Of a DNA stretch of 64,000 nt, positions 1 to 8,068 are shown piece after piece. The position numbers and the translations under genes were made by a program. Each line of letters opens with the position of its first letter. The first letter of the stretch is position 1. The stretch is from the NCBI GenBank assembly GCA_934444645.1, contig CAKSCV010000014.1:1-64000 (forward strand). Direction: 5' to 3'. The notes beneath the pieces are model-generated. The model ran no database searches. It saw only the letters and a program-made list of their open reading frames with translations, and was not told the DNA's origin. Source of the DNA: an uncultured Eubacteriales bacterium. Its GTDB lineage: Bacteria; Bacillota; Clostridia; Oscillospirales; CAG-382.

Positions 1-290
1 GGTTCGCAAACCTCTGGTGTACTTTTGGTACTTTTCGTACACGCGAAAAGTACGAAAAACGTTCCTTTCGCAGGAAGTTTCGAGGTTTTTCAAACCTCGA
101 ATCAGCACACCGCAGCTGCAGCTTCGCACCGCAACAATTAAAACCTTTTTAAGGGAGTTCCGAGGTTCTGCAAACCTCGATTCAGCATACCGCAGCCGCA
201 GCTTCGCACCGCAACAATTAAAACCTTTCAAGGGAGCTTCAAGGTTCTGCAAACCTCGAATCAGCGCCCACAAATAACAATTTCGCACAA
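1..290. repeat. Tandem ~80-bp non-coding repeats
   Basis: Units begin at about 81, 161 and 240, with period 80 then 79 and only a few substitutions. A partial copy of the unit start lies at 1-14. Each unit opens with a hairpin (CGAGGTTT, 3-4 nt loop, AAACCTCG), followed by a GCAGC(T/C)GCAGCTTCGCACC segment and CAACAATTAAAACCTT. The third copy degenerates after about 265. A separate perfect 10-bp inverted repeat, GTACTTTTCG / CGAAAAGTAC, sits at 28-37 and 44-53. No convincing gene overlaps. The function is unknown; the array may continue to the left of the window. Confidence 0.75.
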
Positions 291-310
291 ACACACTTAA
301 TCCTTTTGAA

Positions 311-366
311 GCTTTCCTTGCGGAAAGCTCGCCCTGCCGGGCAGCACGCCCCTGCGTGCTTTTTTT
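311..366 (+). terminator. Hairpin cluster ending in an intrinsic terminator
   Basis: Three hairpins abut: GCTTTCC/GGAAAGC at 311-328, GCCC/GGGC at 331-342, and AGCACGC-CCCT-GCGTGCT at 343-360 followed by six T (361-366). The last is a textbook rho-independent terminator for a rightward transcript that must begin to the left, within or before the repeat array. Two more small hairpins follow before the next gene, CCGCCG/CGGCGG at 408-423 and GGCGGT/ACCGCC at 432-446. Confidence 0.65.
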
Positions 367-465
367 CGCCTGCGGCGGTGTCATTATGTCGCTGCCGCAA
401 CATTTTTCCGCCGCCCTCGGCGGCTATTTCCGGCGGTAAAACCGCCATGATTAAGGAGAATGAAA

Positions 466-1095
466 ATGAACCTGTCTGATTTGATCGCACGCTACCCGAA
501 GCTTTCGACTTGTTCCGATGCCATTGAACACGCGGCAGAACTTTGGCATACCAGTCTTGCCGCCGGCGGCAAGATTCTTCTTTGCGGCAACGGCGGAAGT
601 GCCGCCGACTGCGACCACATCGTAGGCGAATTGATGAAAGGCTTTTTGTCGCGCCGTCCGTTACCGGAAAACGAAAAAGAACGCTTTGCCGCCGTGGAAG
701 CCTCGGCACGTTCGGAACGCTTGGCAAACGCGCTGCAGCGTGCGCTGCCGGCGATTTCTCTGTGCGCACACAGCGCCGTTTTCACGGCGTTTGACAACGA
801 TGTTGACCCACAGGCCGTCTTTGCCCAACTCATGTATGGCTACGGAACCGCACGTGATACGGCGTTTTGCTTATCCACTTCGGGCAATTCCAAAAACGTT
901 GTCAATGCCGCACTTGCCGCCAAAGCGCGCGGTATGACGGTGGTTTCTATGACCGGCGCAAAGCCGGCCGAACTGGATGCACTCAGCGACGTGGTCATCA
1001 AGGTGCCGGAAACCGAAACGTATAAAGTTCAAGAACTCCACTTGCCGGTGTATCACTATCTGTGCGCCGTGACGGAGGAGCGATTCTTCGGATAA
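466..1095 (+). CDS. gmhA: SIS-domain phosphosugar isomerase, GmhA-like
   Basis: The 209-aa protein is a single SIS domain of the length usual for sedoheptulose-7-phosphate isomerase, the first step of ADP-heptose synthesis. The phosphate-binding stretch LLCGNGGSAAD (38-48) is clear. The two catalytic residues of GmhA have counterparts: a Glu in VGELMKG (Glu55) and a His near the C-terminus in PVYHYLC (His197). ATG 466 is chosen over ATG 460 because AAGGAG at 453-458 is correctly spaced for 466 and touches 460. The gene stands alone, with no hldE or gmhB neighbour, so a different phosphosugar substrate is possible. The family is certain, the exact substrate is inferred. Confidence 0.75.
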   Translation: MNLSDLIARYPKLSTCSDAIEHAAELWHTSLAAGGKILLCGNGGSAADCDHIVGELMKGFLSRRPLPENEKERFAAVEASARSERLANALQRALPAISLCAHSAVFTAFDNDVDPQAVFAQLMYGYGTARDTAFCLSTSGNSKNVVNAALAAKARGMTVVSMTGAKPAELDALSDVVIKVPETETYKVQELHLPVYHYLCAVTEERFFG

Positions 1096-1100
1096 AAGAT

Positions 1101-1136
1101 AGCCGTGAAACCTGCCAAAACAGAGCTTTCACGGCT
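1101..1136. terminator. Bidirectional terminator between convergent genes
   Basis: AGCCGTGAAA (1101-1110) pairs perfectly with TTTCACGGCT (1127-1136). It lies between the gmhA stop and the stop of the leftward MATE gene, so it can serve both. Confidence 0.7.
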
Positions 1137-1140
1137 GTTA

Positions 1141-2469
1141 TTATGCTTTTTTTCGGGTTTTGCAGTATAAGAAGATCCCGATCAGGTCGGCAAAGACCCA
1201 ACCGATCGGTACCGACATCCAAATGCCGCGCACGCCGAGCATCGGAACCGCCGACAGTGTATAGGCAAGCACCACGCGCGTTCCGAGCGATGCAGCTGTG
1301 AGTATGACCGAAATGCCCGGCTTTTCAACCGCGCGGAAATAACCGTATAACAAGAATAAAATCCCGATCCCAAGGTAAAACGCGCCCTCAATTTTCAAGT
1401 ATTCCGCGCCGACGGCAATGACGGCTGTTTCTTCGGCATCGATGAAAATTTTCATGAGCGGTTCGGCAAAGCTGCATACGCCAAGACTGATGACAATGCA
1501 GAATGCCGCGCAGACAAGCACCGCGCTTTTTACACCTTTGCGGATACGCTCCCGGTTATCCGCGCCATGGTTCTGCGCGACAAACACCGAAAAGGCGTTG
1601 CCGAAATCCTGTACCGGCAGATAGGCGGTAGAATCGATCTTGACGGCGGCCGCAAAGGCGGCCATGACGGTCGTGCCGAAGCTGTTGACAAGCCCCTGCA
1701 CCAACAAAATGCCGAAATTCATGATGGACTGCTGCAGCGAGGTCATGAGCGACAGATCAAGCACCGCACGGAAGTTTCCCTTATTCCAGGTGCGTTCCGC
1801 TTTCTTGGGGACAAGCTCCGGAAAGTGTTTGAGCGTGTAGAGAAGAATTCCGATTCCCGATAGGAATTGCGAAAGAACCGTCGCAAAGGCCGCACCCTTT
1901 ACACCGAACGGGAAAACAGCGACCCAAAGAAGATCAAGCACCACGTTGAGGACGGCTGAAACGGCAAGAAAAATGAGCGGAACGGTTGAATTGCCGACGG
2001 CACGCAACACCGAGGCAAAGTAGTTGTAAAGAAAGGTTGCGAGGATCCCGGCGTAAATGATGACAAGATATTCTTGCATGAGCGGCCGTGTTTCGGCAGG
2101 AACACGAAGAAATACGAGAATTGCGTCGCCGAGCAGATAAACGCCTGCATTTAACAGCACGGCGAGCGCTGCGATAAACGCAAACGACAGGAAAATGCAG
2201 TTTCGCATATCGTTCTTTTTTCCGGCGCCGTATCGGACGGATATTGCCGCACCGCTGCCCATGCATAAGCCGGAAAGGATGGATGTGAGAAAGGTCATGA
2301 GTGCATACGCCGCGCCGACCGCACCCAAGGCCTCCGTGCCGATATAATGCCCGACCACCCAGGTGTCGGCGATGTTGTACAGCTGCTGCAAGAGGTTGCC
2401 GGCCATGAGCGGCAGTGCAAAAAGCAGCATGTTGACGGTGATTTTTCCGTGTGTCAGAGCGGTTTGCAT
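1141..2469 (-). CDS. MATE-family multidrug/metabolite exporter
   Basis: This 442-aa integral membrane protein has the usual length and about twelve hydrophobic segments of a MATE antiporter. The N-terminus (LPLMAGNLLQQLYNIADTWVVG) carries the family's P..GN..QQ.YN..D hallmark, and the corresponding part of the second half is LSLMTSLQQSIMNFGILL. MATE proteins exchange Na+ or H+ for cationic drugs or metabolites across the cytoplasmic membrane; the substrate cannot be read from sequence. AAAGGAC stands about 8 nt before the ATG. It diverges from the WYL regulator at 2595, whose promoter overlaps its own, so that regulator is a plausible controller. Confidence 0.9.
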   Translation of the reverse strand: MQTALTHGKITVNMLLFALPLMAGNLLQQLYNIADTWVVGHYIGTEALGAVGAAYALMTFLTSILSGLCMGSGAAISVRYGAGKKNDMRNCIFLSFAFIAALAVLLNAGVYLLGDAILVFLRVPAETRPLMQEYLVIIYAGILATFLYNYFASVLRAVGNSTVPLIFLAVSAVLNVVLDLLWVAVFPFGVKGAAFATVLSQFLSGIGILLYTLKHFPELVPKKAERTWNKGNFRAVLDLSLMTSLQQSIMNFGILLVQGLVNSFGTTVMAAFAAAVKIDSTAYLPVQDFGNAFSVFVAQNHGADNRERIRKGVKSAVLVCAAFCIVISLGVCSFAEPLMKIFIDAEETAVIAVGAEYLKIEGAFYLGIGILFLLYGYFRAVEKPGISVILTAASLGTRVVLAYTLSAVPMLGVRGIWMSVPIGWVFADLIGIFLYCKTRKKA

Positions 2470-2504
2470 GAAAAACGTCCTTTGTTTTGCAGAATCGTAC
2501 TATC

Positions 2505-2533
2505 AGTGTAGCACAAAACCGCAAAAAAAGCAA
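2505..2533 (-). promoter_or_regulatory. SigA promoter of the MATE gene
   Basis: On the minus strand, TTGCTT (2528-2533) and TACACT (2505-2510) are 17 nt apart, 36 nt upstream of the start. It lies within a few bases of the opposite-facing promoter at 2537-2565, so one bound regulator could affect both. Confidence 0.6.
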
Positions 2534-2536
2534 GGC

Positions 2537-2565
2537 TTGCAAAATGAGGAAAACCAGTGTATAAT
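2537..2565 (+). promoter_or_regulatory. SigA promoter of the WYL regulator
   Basis: TTGCAA (2537-2542), a 17-nt spacer and a perfect TATAAT (2560-2565), 30 nt before the ATG. Confidence 0.7.
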
Positions 2566-2594
2566 AAAAGCAATCAGAAAAAGGATGTGGTCGT

Positions 2595-3593
2595 ATGCCG
2601 CGCAACTCCCGCCAAAAGCTCAAGCTCTTGTATTTGAAGGACTATTTGCTCAAAAACACCGATGAAACACATGCTGTGACCGTGAAAGACATGATCGGCT
2701 ATCTTGAAAGCTGCGGCGTTGCCGCCGAACGCAAGAGCCTGTACGACGATTTGGCGACTCTTGCGGAAAGCGGCATGGATATCCTTGCCGAGAAGCGTGA
2801 TCGGAACACGTGGTATTATGTGGCATCGCGCGATTTCGAGATATCGGAATTAAAGCTGCTTGTGGATGCGGTTCTTGGCTCACGGTTTATTACCGAGCGC
2901 AAATCGGCAGAGCTTATTCGAAAGATTGAGAGCTTATGCAGCCGGTATGAGGCCTATGCGCTTGACCGGCAGCTGACGGTGGCAGGGCGCATCAAGGCCA
3001 TGAACGAGAGCATATATTATAATGTTGATAAGATCCACGCGGCTATTCGGGACAATACGCGCATTTCCTTTCGCTATTTCGAATACAATGCCAAAAAGGA
3101 AAAGGTCTATCGGCATGACGGCGCACGGTATGAAGTGAGTCCGTTTGCGTTATGCTGGGACAACGAAAATTATTATCTTGTGGCATATGATGCCGCACAT
3201 GAGCAGATACGGCATTACCGCGTGGACAAAATGGATGATTTGCAGGAAATGACCGATGTGCGCCGTGAGGGCGAGGAGGCTTTTCGCAAGGTGGATGTGT
3301 CGGCCTATGCGAGCAAGGTGTTCAGTATGTTTGGCGGCGTCGGTCAAAAGGTGCGGCTGGAATTTGCCGACCGTTTGGCAGGCGTGGTGCTTGACCGTTT
3401 TGGCAAAGAGGTGTTTTTGATCCCGACCGAAAACGGTTTTGCGTTTGAAGCCGAAATCGTGGTCAGCCCCCAGTTTTACGGTTGGCTTTTTTCGTTCGGC
3501 GAGGACGCACGGATACTTTCGCCGCAAAGCGTTAAGGATGGGTTTGCGGAATATTTGCACCGGACGGCGGAGCAGTACGGAGAGACGAATTGA
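2595..3593 (+). CDS. WYL-domain transcriptional regulator
   Basis: The 332-aa protein has an N-terminal winged-helix region (about 5-75, with the RKSLYDDLATL recognition-helix segment typical of DeoR/YafY regulators) and a C-terminal WYL domain (about 135-220: ISFRYFEYN, YEVSPFALCWDNENYYLVAY, RHYRVDKMDDL), then the WCX extension. WYL domains bind ligands or nucleic acid and control the DNA-binding part. The start has AAGGATG 8 nt upstream. Divergence from the MATE exporter suggests it regulates that gene and itself. The ligand is unknown. Confidence 0.88.
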   Translation: MPRNSRQKLKLLYLKDYLLKNTDETHAVTVKDMIGYLESCGVAAERKSLYDDLATLAESGMDILAEKRDRNTWYYVASRDFEISELKLLVDAVLGSRFITERKSAELIRKIESLCSRYEAYALDRQLTVAGRIKAMNESIYYNVDKIHAAIRDNTRISFRYFEYNAKKEKVYRHDGARYEVSPFALCWDNENYYLVAYDAAHEQIRHYRVDKMDDLQEMTDVRREGEEAFRKVDVSAYASKVFSMFGGVGQKVRLEFADRLAGVVLDRFGKEVFLIPTENGFAFEAEIVVSPQFYGWLFSFGEDARILSPQSVKDGFAEYLHRTAEQYGETN

Positions 3594-3735
3594 GAGTTGA
3601 AAATTGACAATTGAAAGTTGAAAATTAGGGAGTTAGCCGAAGCTTTGTGCGCTGATAGAAGCTGCAGCAGGATTTGCCTTTCCTGTGCAAGAGAAGGCGG
3701 CGCACGAAGTGAGACGGAAGGATTGTTATTTTAAT
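3594..3735. repeat. Non-coding dispersed-type repeat
   Basis: After the regulator stop comes GAGTTGAAAATTGACAATTG and a second GTTGAAAATT, two copies of a GTTGAAAATT motif. Then follows a segment with CCTTTCCTGTGCAAGAGAAGG (a near-palindrome around 3677-3697) and GAAGTGAGACGGAAGGATTG. It carries no credible ORF. The GTTGAAAATTGACAATT style is familiar from intergenic repeats of gut Clostridia; that comparison is from memory and unverified. Confidence 0.4.
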
Positions 3736-3754
3736 ACGGACTTTTATAGCAGAA

Positions 3755-3786
3755 AAAAGCGGCTTCGGAAAACCGAAACCGCTTTT
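3755..3786. terminator. Bidirectional terminator
   Basis: AAAAGCGGCTTCGG is followed by AAAA and CCGAAACCGCTTTT: a strong hairpin with A and T tracts on both sides, between the WYL gene (rightward) and the small secreted protein (leftward). Confidence 0.8.
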
Positions 3787-3812
3787 GGCTTTATGAATTT
3801 TTGTCGCCGAGC

Positions 3813-4202
3813 TTACGGGAGAAGCGTCTGTGACGCTTGGTAAATCGGTTTGAAGCCGGAGGAGGCTTCGAACACAAACAGCTTTACTTTGGCAGCTTTG
3901 TCGTTGGCGGCAAACGTAAAGGTGTAGCTTTCCGAAGAATCCGCTGCAACGAATTTTGTATCGAGCAAGCGTCCGTCAGCATCGTAAAGAGCCGTGCCGA
4001 TCTGACAATCGAGGCCATACGGAATGCCTGGATTTTCGACCTTGACAACAAGGCTTGCCTGTTCGTTTGTTACAGTCGGTGCCGGGAGCGTAAACAGCTT
4101 GGAGACCCAAATATCGACCTCGTTTTCGGCAGCAAAAGCCGAAACGGCAAGAGCCGCGGATAATGCAAGAACGCAGAGAAGCTTGTAAATATTCTTTTTC
4201 AT
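3813..4202 (-). CDS. Small secreted protein, function unknown
   Basis: A 129-aa product with a clear Sec signal peptide (MKKNIYKLLCVLALSAALAV, cleavage likely after SAFAA) and a mature part of about 105 residues with alternating beta-type sequence. It has no transmembrane segment, sorting motif or cysteine in the catalytic sense (one Cys in the mature part). The start is set at 4202 by TAAAGGAG 8 nt upstream; an in-frame ATG at 4247 has no ribosome site. I do not recognise the family. It has its own promoter and terminator, so it is a monocistronic extracellular protein. Confidence 0.7.
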   Translation of the reverse strand: MKKNIYKLLCVLALSAALAVSAFAAENEVDIWVSKLFTLPAPTVTNEQASLVVKVENPGIPYGLDCQIGTALYDADGRLLDTKFVAADSSESYTFTFAANDKAAKVKLFVFEASSGFKPIYQASQTLLP

Positions 4203-4262
4203 AGAAAGCACTCCTTTACGGTTTTTGCACAATGCACAAAAACACAAATTTCTTTTACCTAT

Positions 4263-4290
4263 ATTATAGCACTTTTTTTGAAAAAGTCAA
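4263..4290 (-). promoter_or_regulatory. SigA promoter of the small secreted protein
   Basis: On the minus strand TTGACT (4285-4290), a 16-nt spacer and TATAAT (4263-4268), about 60 nt before the start. Confidence 0.7.
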
Positions 4291-4320
4291 GTACTTTCTC
4301 CAAATTCTTCTCAAAGTGTT

Positions 4321-7278
4321 TTATTCGGTGACAATGCGGATATAACGGCCGTCCTTGGTATAGGAGAAGCCGCAGATCTCGCACAAAACATCCAAGCTCA
4401 GCATCGGCAGCGCATCGCACAGGGCAAGCGGTGCCGGAAGTTTATGCTTTTTGCCGTTGACAAGCACATAGTCCTTGCCGACCGTGAAATACATGGCATC
4501 GGTTCCGTGAAGCAGATAGAGCGTCTGCTCGTCGCGATACCATTCATAGTAGAATTTCATATCGGTGTACGGGCGGTTTTGCTCAAACGGGATAAACACG
4601 CCCTTTTCGGTGACCTGCGGCAGCACGGAGCAAGGATGCTCTTTGCCGTTGACCGTGAGAATCGGCGAGGTGGTGTCGGTGGTTAGCTCAATGGATTCGA
4701 TTTCAAAGCTTCCGGCAATGTCGGTCGGGTCGAGGCGAAGCCCGGTTACCGTGCCCGTCCAGGTGGGAAGGGCAGCCATGTCGTAATACACATCGGTCAT
4801 CGCATCGCCTCCGATAAAGACGTGTACGCCCTTGGATTCCGACCAAACCTCATCGGTGTCGGTGATGAAGTAGACGCAGGTGTTGGCACCGCCGCCGGCA
4901 ATGGCTTTTAAGCGGACGTGTACGCCCTTGACGGCGTTTGTGTCGATCGCAAGGTCGGTGCGAAGGATCTGCGGATCGAATTTTTCGCTTGTGCCGCAAA
5001 GCTTTCCGCCGCGGTTTTCGATGACAAGACCGTTTTCCGGGTGCCAGTCGGCAGTGTCGGTCGAAATGTCGGCAACGTGTTCGGTCGGCTTGTTCTTTTC
5101 GAGATATTGTTCGCAGCGGACGAGGCTTCGTCCTTTCGGATACAGATAGCCCAGGCGGTCAAGCTGATGCTCGTCGGGACGCACATCGATGTGTGCTTCG
5201 GTCTCGTTGGTAAAGGCCTTGCGCATTTCGTCGAGATAGCCGAAGCCGTGCAGATTGGACGGGCAGATATACGTGCCTTCGCCGTATTCGTTCCAGGTCG
5301 AGAACATGACAAGCTTCTTTTTCCAGTCCTCGCCCTCGCTCGCCGGCAGAACGTTCTCTTTGAACCAGCGTAAGCACGCGCCCATGTCTTCGCAGGTCAT
5401 CTGCGGCGTGCGCGGACGATCCCAACCGATCGAATTGAACCCGGTGGAGACGGTGGGAACGACGTGAACAAGCTTCTTTTCACGCTGGGCGGTAATCTGT
5501 GCCTTGGTGTAATTCGGGTCATAGCCCTGTGTACCCCAGTTGTAAGCGTAAACGCCGTCAAAGCCGCAATCGCGCACCTGTTCGGTCGGTCCGCCGCAGG
5601 AGAGGAAGATCGCACCGTCAAAGCCGAGCTTTTTGACCTCTTCGCGGACATAGTCAAGCTGTTCCTTGACCGCTTCGACCGAGCCGAAATCCTTGATGAG
5701 ATTTCCGGAGCCGAACACGGCAATCAACACCTTGTTGTCGATGGTGAAGTAGCGCGGATCGGAGAAGAAATAATCCATCCAGTACGGAACAATATGCTTG
5801 CGGAACGCCTCAACCGACGGATGCGCGCAGTTCATGGCCTCCCAAAGAAGAGCAAATTTCATGTAATCGCCGTATTTGGCGTTGAAGTGGCCGCCGTGAA
5901 TGGCCGAGGAGAGACCTGTGGTGCAGATGGGCGCGTTCACTTGGCTGTTGTACCAGCAGTACAGCTCAAAATCCAGCCCGTGCTCTGCCATCCACTTGAT
6001 TTCCCAGTCTGCAACCTCCGGAAGTCCTTCGTCGTAGTAGCCCATGTAGGGCTTATTTTCAAGATACGGCGAAATGGTATCCCAGCCCCAGTGGTCGCCG
6101 TTGCGCCACAGCGAGCAGATGTTCATGCCGACATAGTAATCCTTCTTTTTCGGCAAAATCGGTTCGGGTACGTAGTCGGCAGGTTCGGGCTGCATTTCAA
6201 AGACGAAAATATCGGTGAACTTCAGCACGCCGCCGTTCGGCGCGGTGAAAGCAAGGCGGATGCCGTCGGCTTTTTTGATATCCTCCGCAAGCGGCACCTC
6301 GCCGCATTTTTTACCGTTTAGCTTGATAAGTGCTTTTCCGGAGGCAAGACTTGCTTCCATGCGCAGGGTCTGCCAGACGTTGACGTGGTGTTCGCGCAAG
6401 CACTGTTCTCCGTGAAGCAGCGCTTTTCCGCTGTCGCGGAGTGTAAGCACCGTTTTCCTGCCGCTTGTAAGGCTGAGGGCAATGTCGTCGGAAGCGGTCT
6501 TGGGCAGGTATTTGATCTCAAAGCAGATTTTGGTTTTGACTGCGTCGAATTTGCGCTCAAGCACGGCCGTTTTGCCATCGGCGGTGATCAACGCATAGGT
6601 GGTGAGATTCTGTCCCTCGGTGTAGGGACGCCGGTCGGCAAGAGCCGTGCCTTTTGCCGTCAAGCGCCACGCGTCGCTCATGCTTCCGGGTGCGGAAACG
6701 TAGGCGCGGTCGCAGATAAGATAGTTGATCCAAAGACGGGTCGTCAGGGGAATAAAGCACGTTTGAACGCCCGCAAGCACGCCGATAATAAGGCGCGAAA
6801 GGCTCTTTGCCGTCAGCTTGAACGTGCCGTAATTGACATCGTCGAAGGAAACGGCGGCTATTTTGCGGTCAAGGTCAAATTCGATGCCGAGATAGTAGGT
6901 TTTGTTTTCGACGGCAACGGGAATTTTTGTGCCGCCGACACAGAAAAGGCCGTCTTTTGCGGAAATTTCAAGTGCGACGGCTTCTTTTTTGTCGTCGCTC
7001 AAAAAGCGTAAATAAAAATCTTCGCCGTAGCGCAGGCGGAAGCTGTGGAAGAATCCGGCTTTTCCGGTTTTGACCGGAACGAAACGGCGCGAAAGATACG
7101 GGTCAAAATCACCCGTTTCATCCGAGCAAAGATAAATTCCGCGGATCTCTTCGCCGCGGGCGGTTTTCCTGCCGCGATCGTCAAAATCCCAGCCGCTCTG
7201 CGCATAGCCGCGCGAGCTCATGGTCTTATCGTCTATCAGGTAGACGGCGTCTTTTACGACACGCGTGTCTTTTATCAT
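4321..7278 (-). CDS. GH99/WbsX-like glycan protein with a C-terminal stalk-type domain
   Basis: The 985-aa protein has an N-terminal half of beta-rich, lectin-like sequence (about 1-360; LKFTDIFVFEM is typical of a concanavalin-like sandwich). A central TIM-barrel-like region follows, with hallmarks of the WbsX/GH99 group: YYVGMNICSLW (about 377), DFELYCWYNSQ, the Gly-rich FDGVYAYNWGTQGYDP and FSTWNEYGEGTYI (about 663). A second beta domain comes next. The last ~100 residues (YYEWYRDEQTLYLL to the end) resemble the copper-amine-oxidase N-terminal/stalk domain. GH99 enzymes are endo-alpha-mannosidases/mannanases; WbsX proteins are tied to polysaccharide synthesis. No signal peptide is visible although stalk domains are normally extracellular. 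ATG 7278 is preferred to GTG 7287 because AAAGGAG is 10 nt upstream. Confidence 0.7.
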   Translation of the reverse strand: MIKDTRVVKDAVYLIDDKTMSSRGYAQSGWDFDDRGRKTARGEEIRGIYLCSDETGDFDPYLSRRFVPVKTGKAGFFHSFRLRYGEDFYLRFLSDDKKEAVALEISAKDGLFCVGGTKIPVAVENKTYYLGIEFDLDRKIAAVSFDDVNYGTFKLTAKSLSRLIIGVLAGVQTCFIPLTTRLWINYLICDRAYVSAPGSMSDAWRLTAKGTALADRRPYTEGQNLTTYALITADGKTAVLERKFDAVKTKICFEIKYLPKTASDDIALSLTSGRKTVLTLRDSGKALLHGEQCLREHHVNVWQTLRMEASLASGKALIKLNGKKCGEVPLAEDIKKADGIRLAFTAPNGGVLKFTDIFVFEMQPEPADYVPEPILPKKKDYYVGMNICSLWRNGDHWGWDTISPYLENKPYMGYYDEGLPEVADWEIKWMAEHGLDFELYCWYNSQVNAPICTTGLSSAIHGGHFNAKYGDYMKFALLWEAMNCAHPSVEAFRKHIVPYWMDYFFSDPRYFTIDNKVLIAVFGSGNLIKDFGSVEAVKEQLDYVREEVKKLGFDGAIFLSCGGPTEQVRDCGFDGVYAYNWGTQGYDPNYTKAQITAQREKKLVHVVPTVSTGFNSIGWDRPRTPQMTCEDMGACLRWFKENVLPASEGEDWKKKLVMFSTWNEYGEGTYICPSNLHGFGYLDEMRKAFTNETEAHIDVRPDEHQLDRLGYLYPKGRSLVRCEQYLEKNKPTEHVADISTDTADWHPENGLVIENRGGKLCGTSEKFDPQILRTDLAIDTNAVKGVHVRLKAIAGGGANTCVYFITDTDEVWSESKGVHVFIGGDAMTDVYYDMAALPTWTGTVTGLRLDPTDIAGSFEIESIELTTDTTSPILTVNGKEHPCSVLPQVTEKGVFIPFEQNRPYTDMKFYYEWYRDEQTLYLLHGTDAMYFTVGKDYVLVNGKKHKLPAPLALCDALPMLSLDVLCEICGFSYTKDGRYIRIVTE

Positions 7279-7302
7279 AAAAAACACACTCCTTTCGGAA
7301 TT

Positions 7303-7365
7303 CGGGAATGTTTTTATGCCGCTTTTTTCGGCATTTCCCGAAACATTTCTGACGTTTTTTACGTC
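7303..7365 (-). promoter_or_regulatory. Structured 5' leader of the GH99-like gene
   Basis: Between promoter and ribosome site lie a nested hairpin (CGGGAA 7303-7308 with TTCCCG 7335-7340, enclosing ATGCCG/CGGCAT) and a second small one (GACGT 7351-7355 with ACGTC 7361-7365). The first ends only a few bases from the AAAGGAG site. It could affect translation; no known riboswitch pattern is recognised. Confidence 0.4.
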
Positions 7366-7371
7366 AACTGC

Positions 7372-7400
7372 ATTATAGAGGAACTAAAACGCCGGTGCAA
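7372..7400 (-). promoter_or_regulatory. Promoter of the GH99-like gene
   Basis: TTGCAC (7395-7400), 17 nt, TATAAT (7372-7377) on the minus strand, giving a leader of about 85 nt. Confidence 0.6.
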
Positions 7401-7469
7401 CCCCAAACGGCAAAATTTGTATAAAACATACAAACGATTTGTGCAATCTGACGGTAAACGCGTGGTGGC

Positions 7470-7498
7470 TTGATAAATTCACGCGTTTGTCGTATAAT
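7470..7498 (+). promoter_or_regulatory. Promoter of the ECF sigma operon
   Basis: TTGATA (7470-7475), 17 nt, TATAAT (7493-7498): a housekeeping-type promoter. A second, ECF-type autoregulatory promoter is not obvious. Confidence 0.65.
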
Positions 7499-7583
7499 AG
7501 AGAAAAAGCACGCAAAAAATTTTTTCCGCAAATTTGTGACCGATGACGGAGCTTATGCGTGTTAAGGGTGAGGAGGAAAGAGA

Positions 7584-8054
7584 ATGCGGGACATTCGGAC
7601 CGAAACGGCAGAGCTGTATGAGAGGCAGGCAGACAGGCTGTATCGCTTAGCCCATGCCCGTCTTTTGAATGCGGCGGATGCCGAAGATGCGGTTGCCGAA
7701 ACCTTTGCGAAATACTTGCGCAAAATGCCGGAATTCCGCGATGCGTCGCATGAGAAAGCATGGTTTTTGCGCGTGTGCATCAACACCTGCAATGACCTTG
7801 CGCGCCGAAGAACGGTGCGTGCCTATACGCCGATCGAGGAGTTTTCCGAAGTGCTTGCTGCCGAGGAAAAGGACAAGAGTGTGCTCGAAAGCGTGTATGA
7901 GCTGCCGGAAAAATACCGCATGTGCGTGCTGTTGTACTATTTTGAAGATTTCAGCGTGGAGGAAACGGCAAAAGCGTTGAAAACATCCGTTTCTGCCGTG
8001 AAAATGCGGCTTTCGCGCGCAAGAGAAATGTTAAAGACCGTACTTGCACAGTAA
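7584..8054 (+). CDS. ECF-type RNA polymerase sigma factor
   Basis: The 156-aa protein contains sigma region 2 (about 12-75, with DAEDAVAETFAKYL matching the -10 recognition helix area) and region 4 (about 98-153, with a helix-turn-helix FSVEETAKALKTSVSAVKMRLSRARE). There is no region 1 or 3, which defines the extracytoplasmic-function class. AGGAGG precedes the ATG by 8 nt. The next gene, 14 bp on, encodes its likely membrane anti-sigma partner, the usual arrangement. Target promoters are unknown; the downstream lipoprotein and O-acetylation genes are candidates by position only. Confidence 0.9.
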   Translation: MRDIRTETAELYERQADRLYRLAHARLLNAADAEDAVAETFAKYLRKMPEFRDASHEKAWFLRVCINTCNDLARRRTVRAYTPIEEFSEVLAAEEKDKSVLESVYELPEKYRMCVLLYYFEDFSVEETAKALKTSVSAVKMRLSRAREMLKTVLAQ

Positions 8055-8068
8055 AGGAGGGAAAAGCT

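Noticed and set aside
17..277. 86-codon frame across the tandem repeats
   Set aside because: It is a translation of non-coding repeat units with no ribosome site.
1..290. CRISPR array
   Set aside because: The whole unit repeats, with no unique spacers between short repeats, and there are no cas genes.
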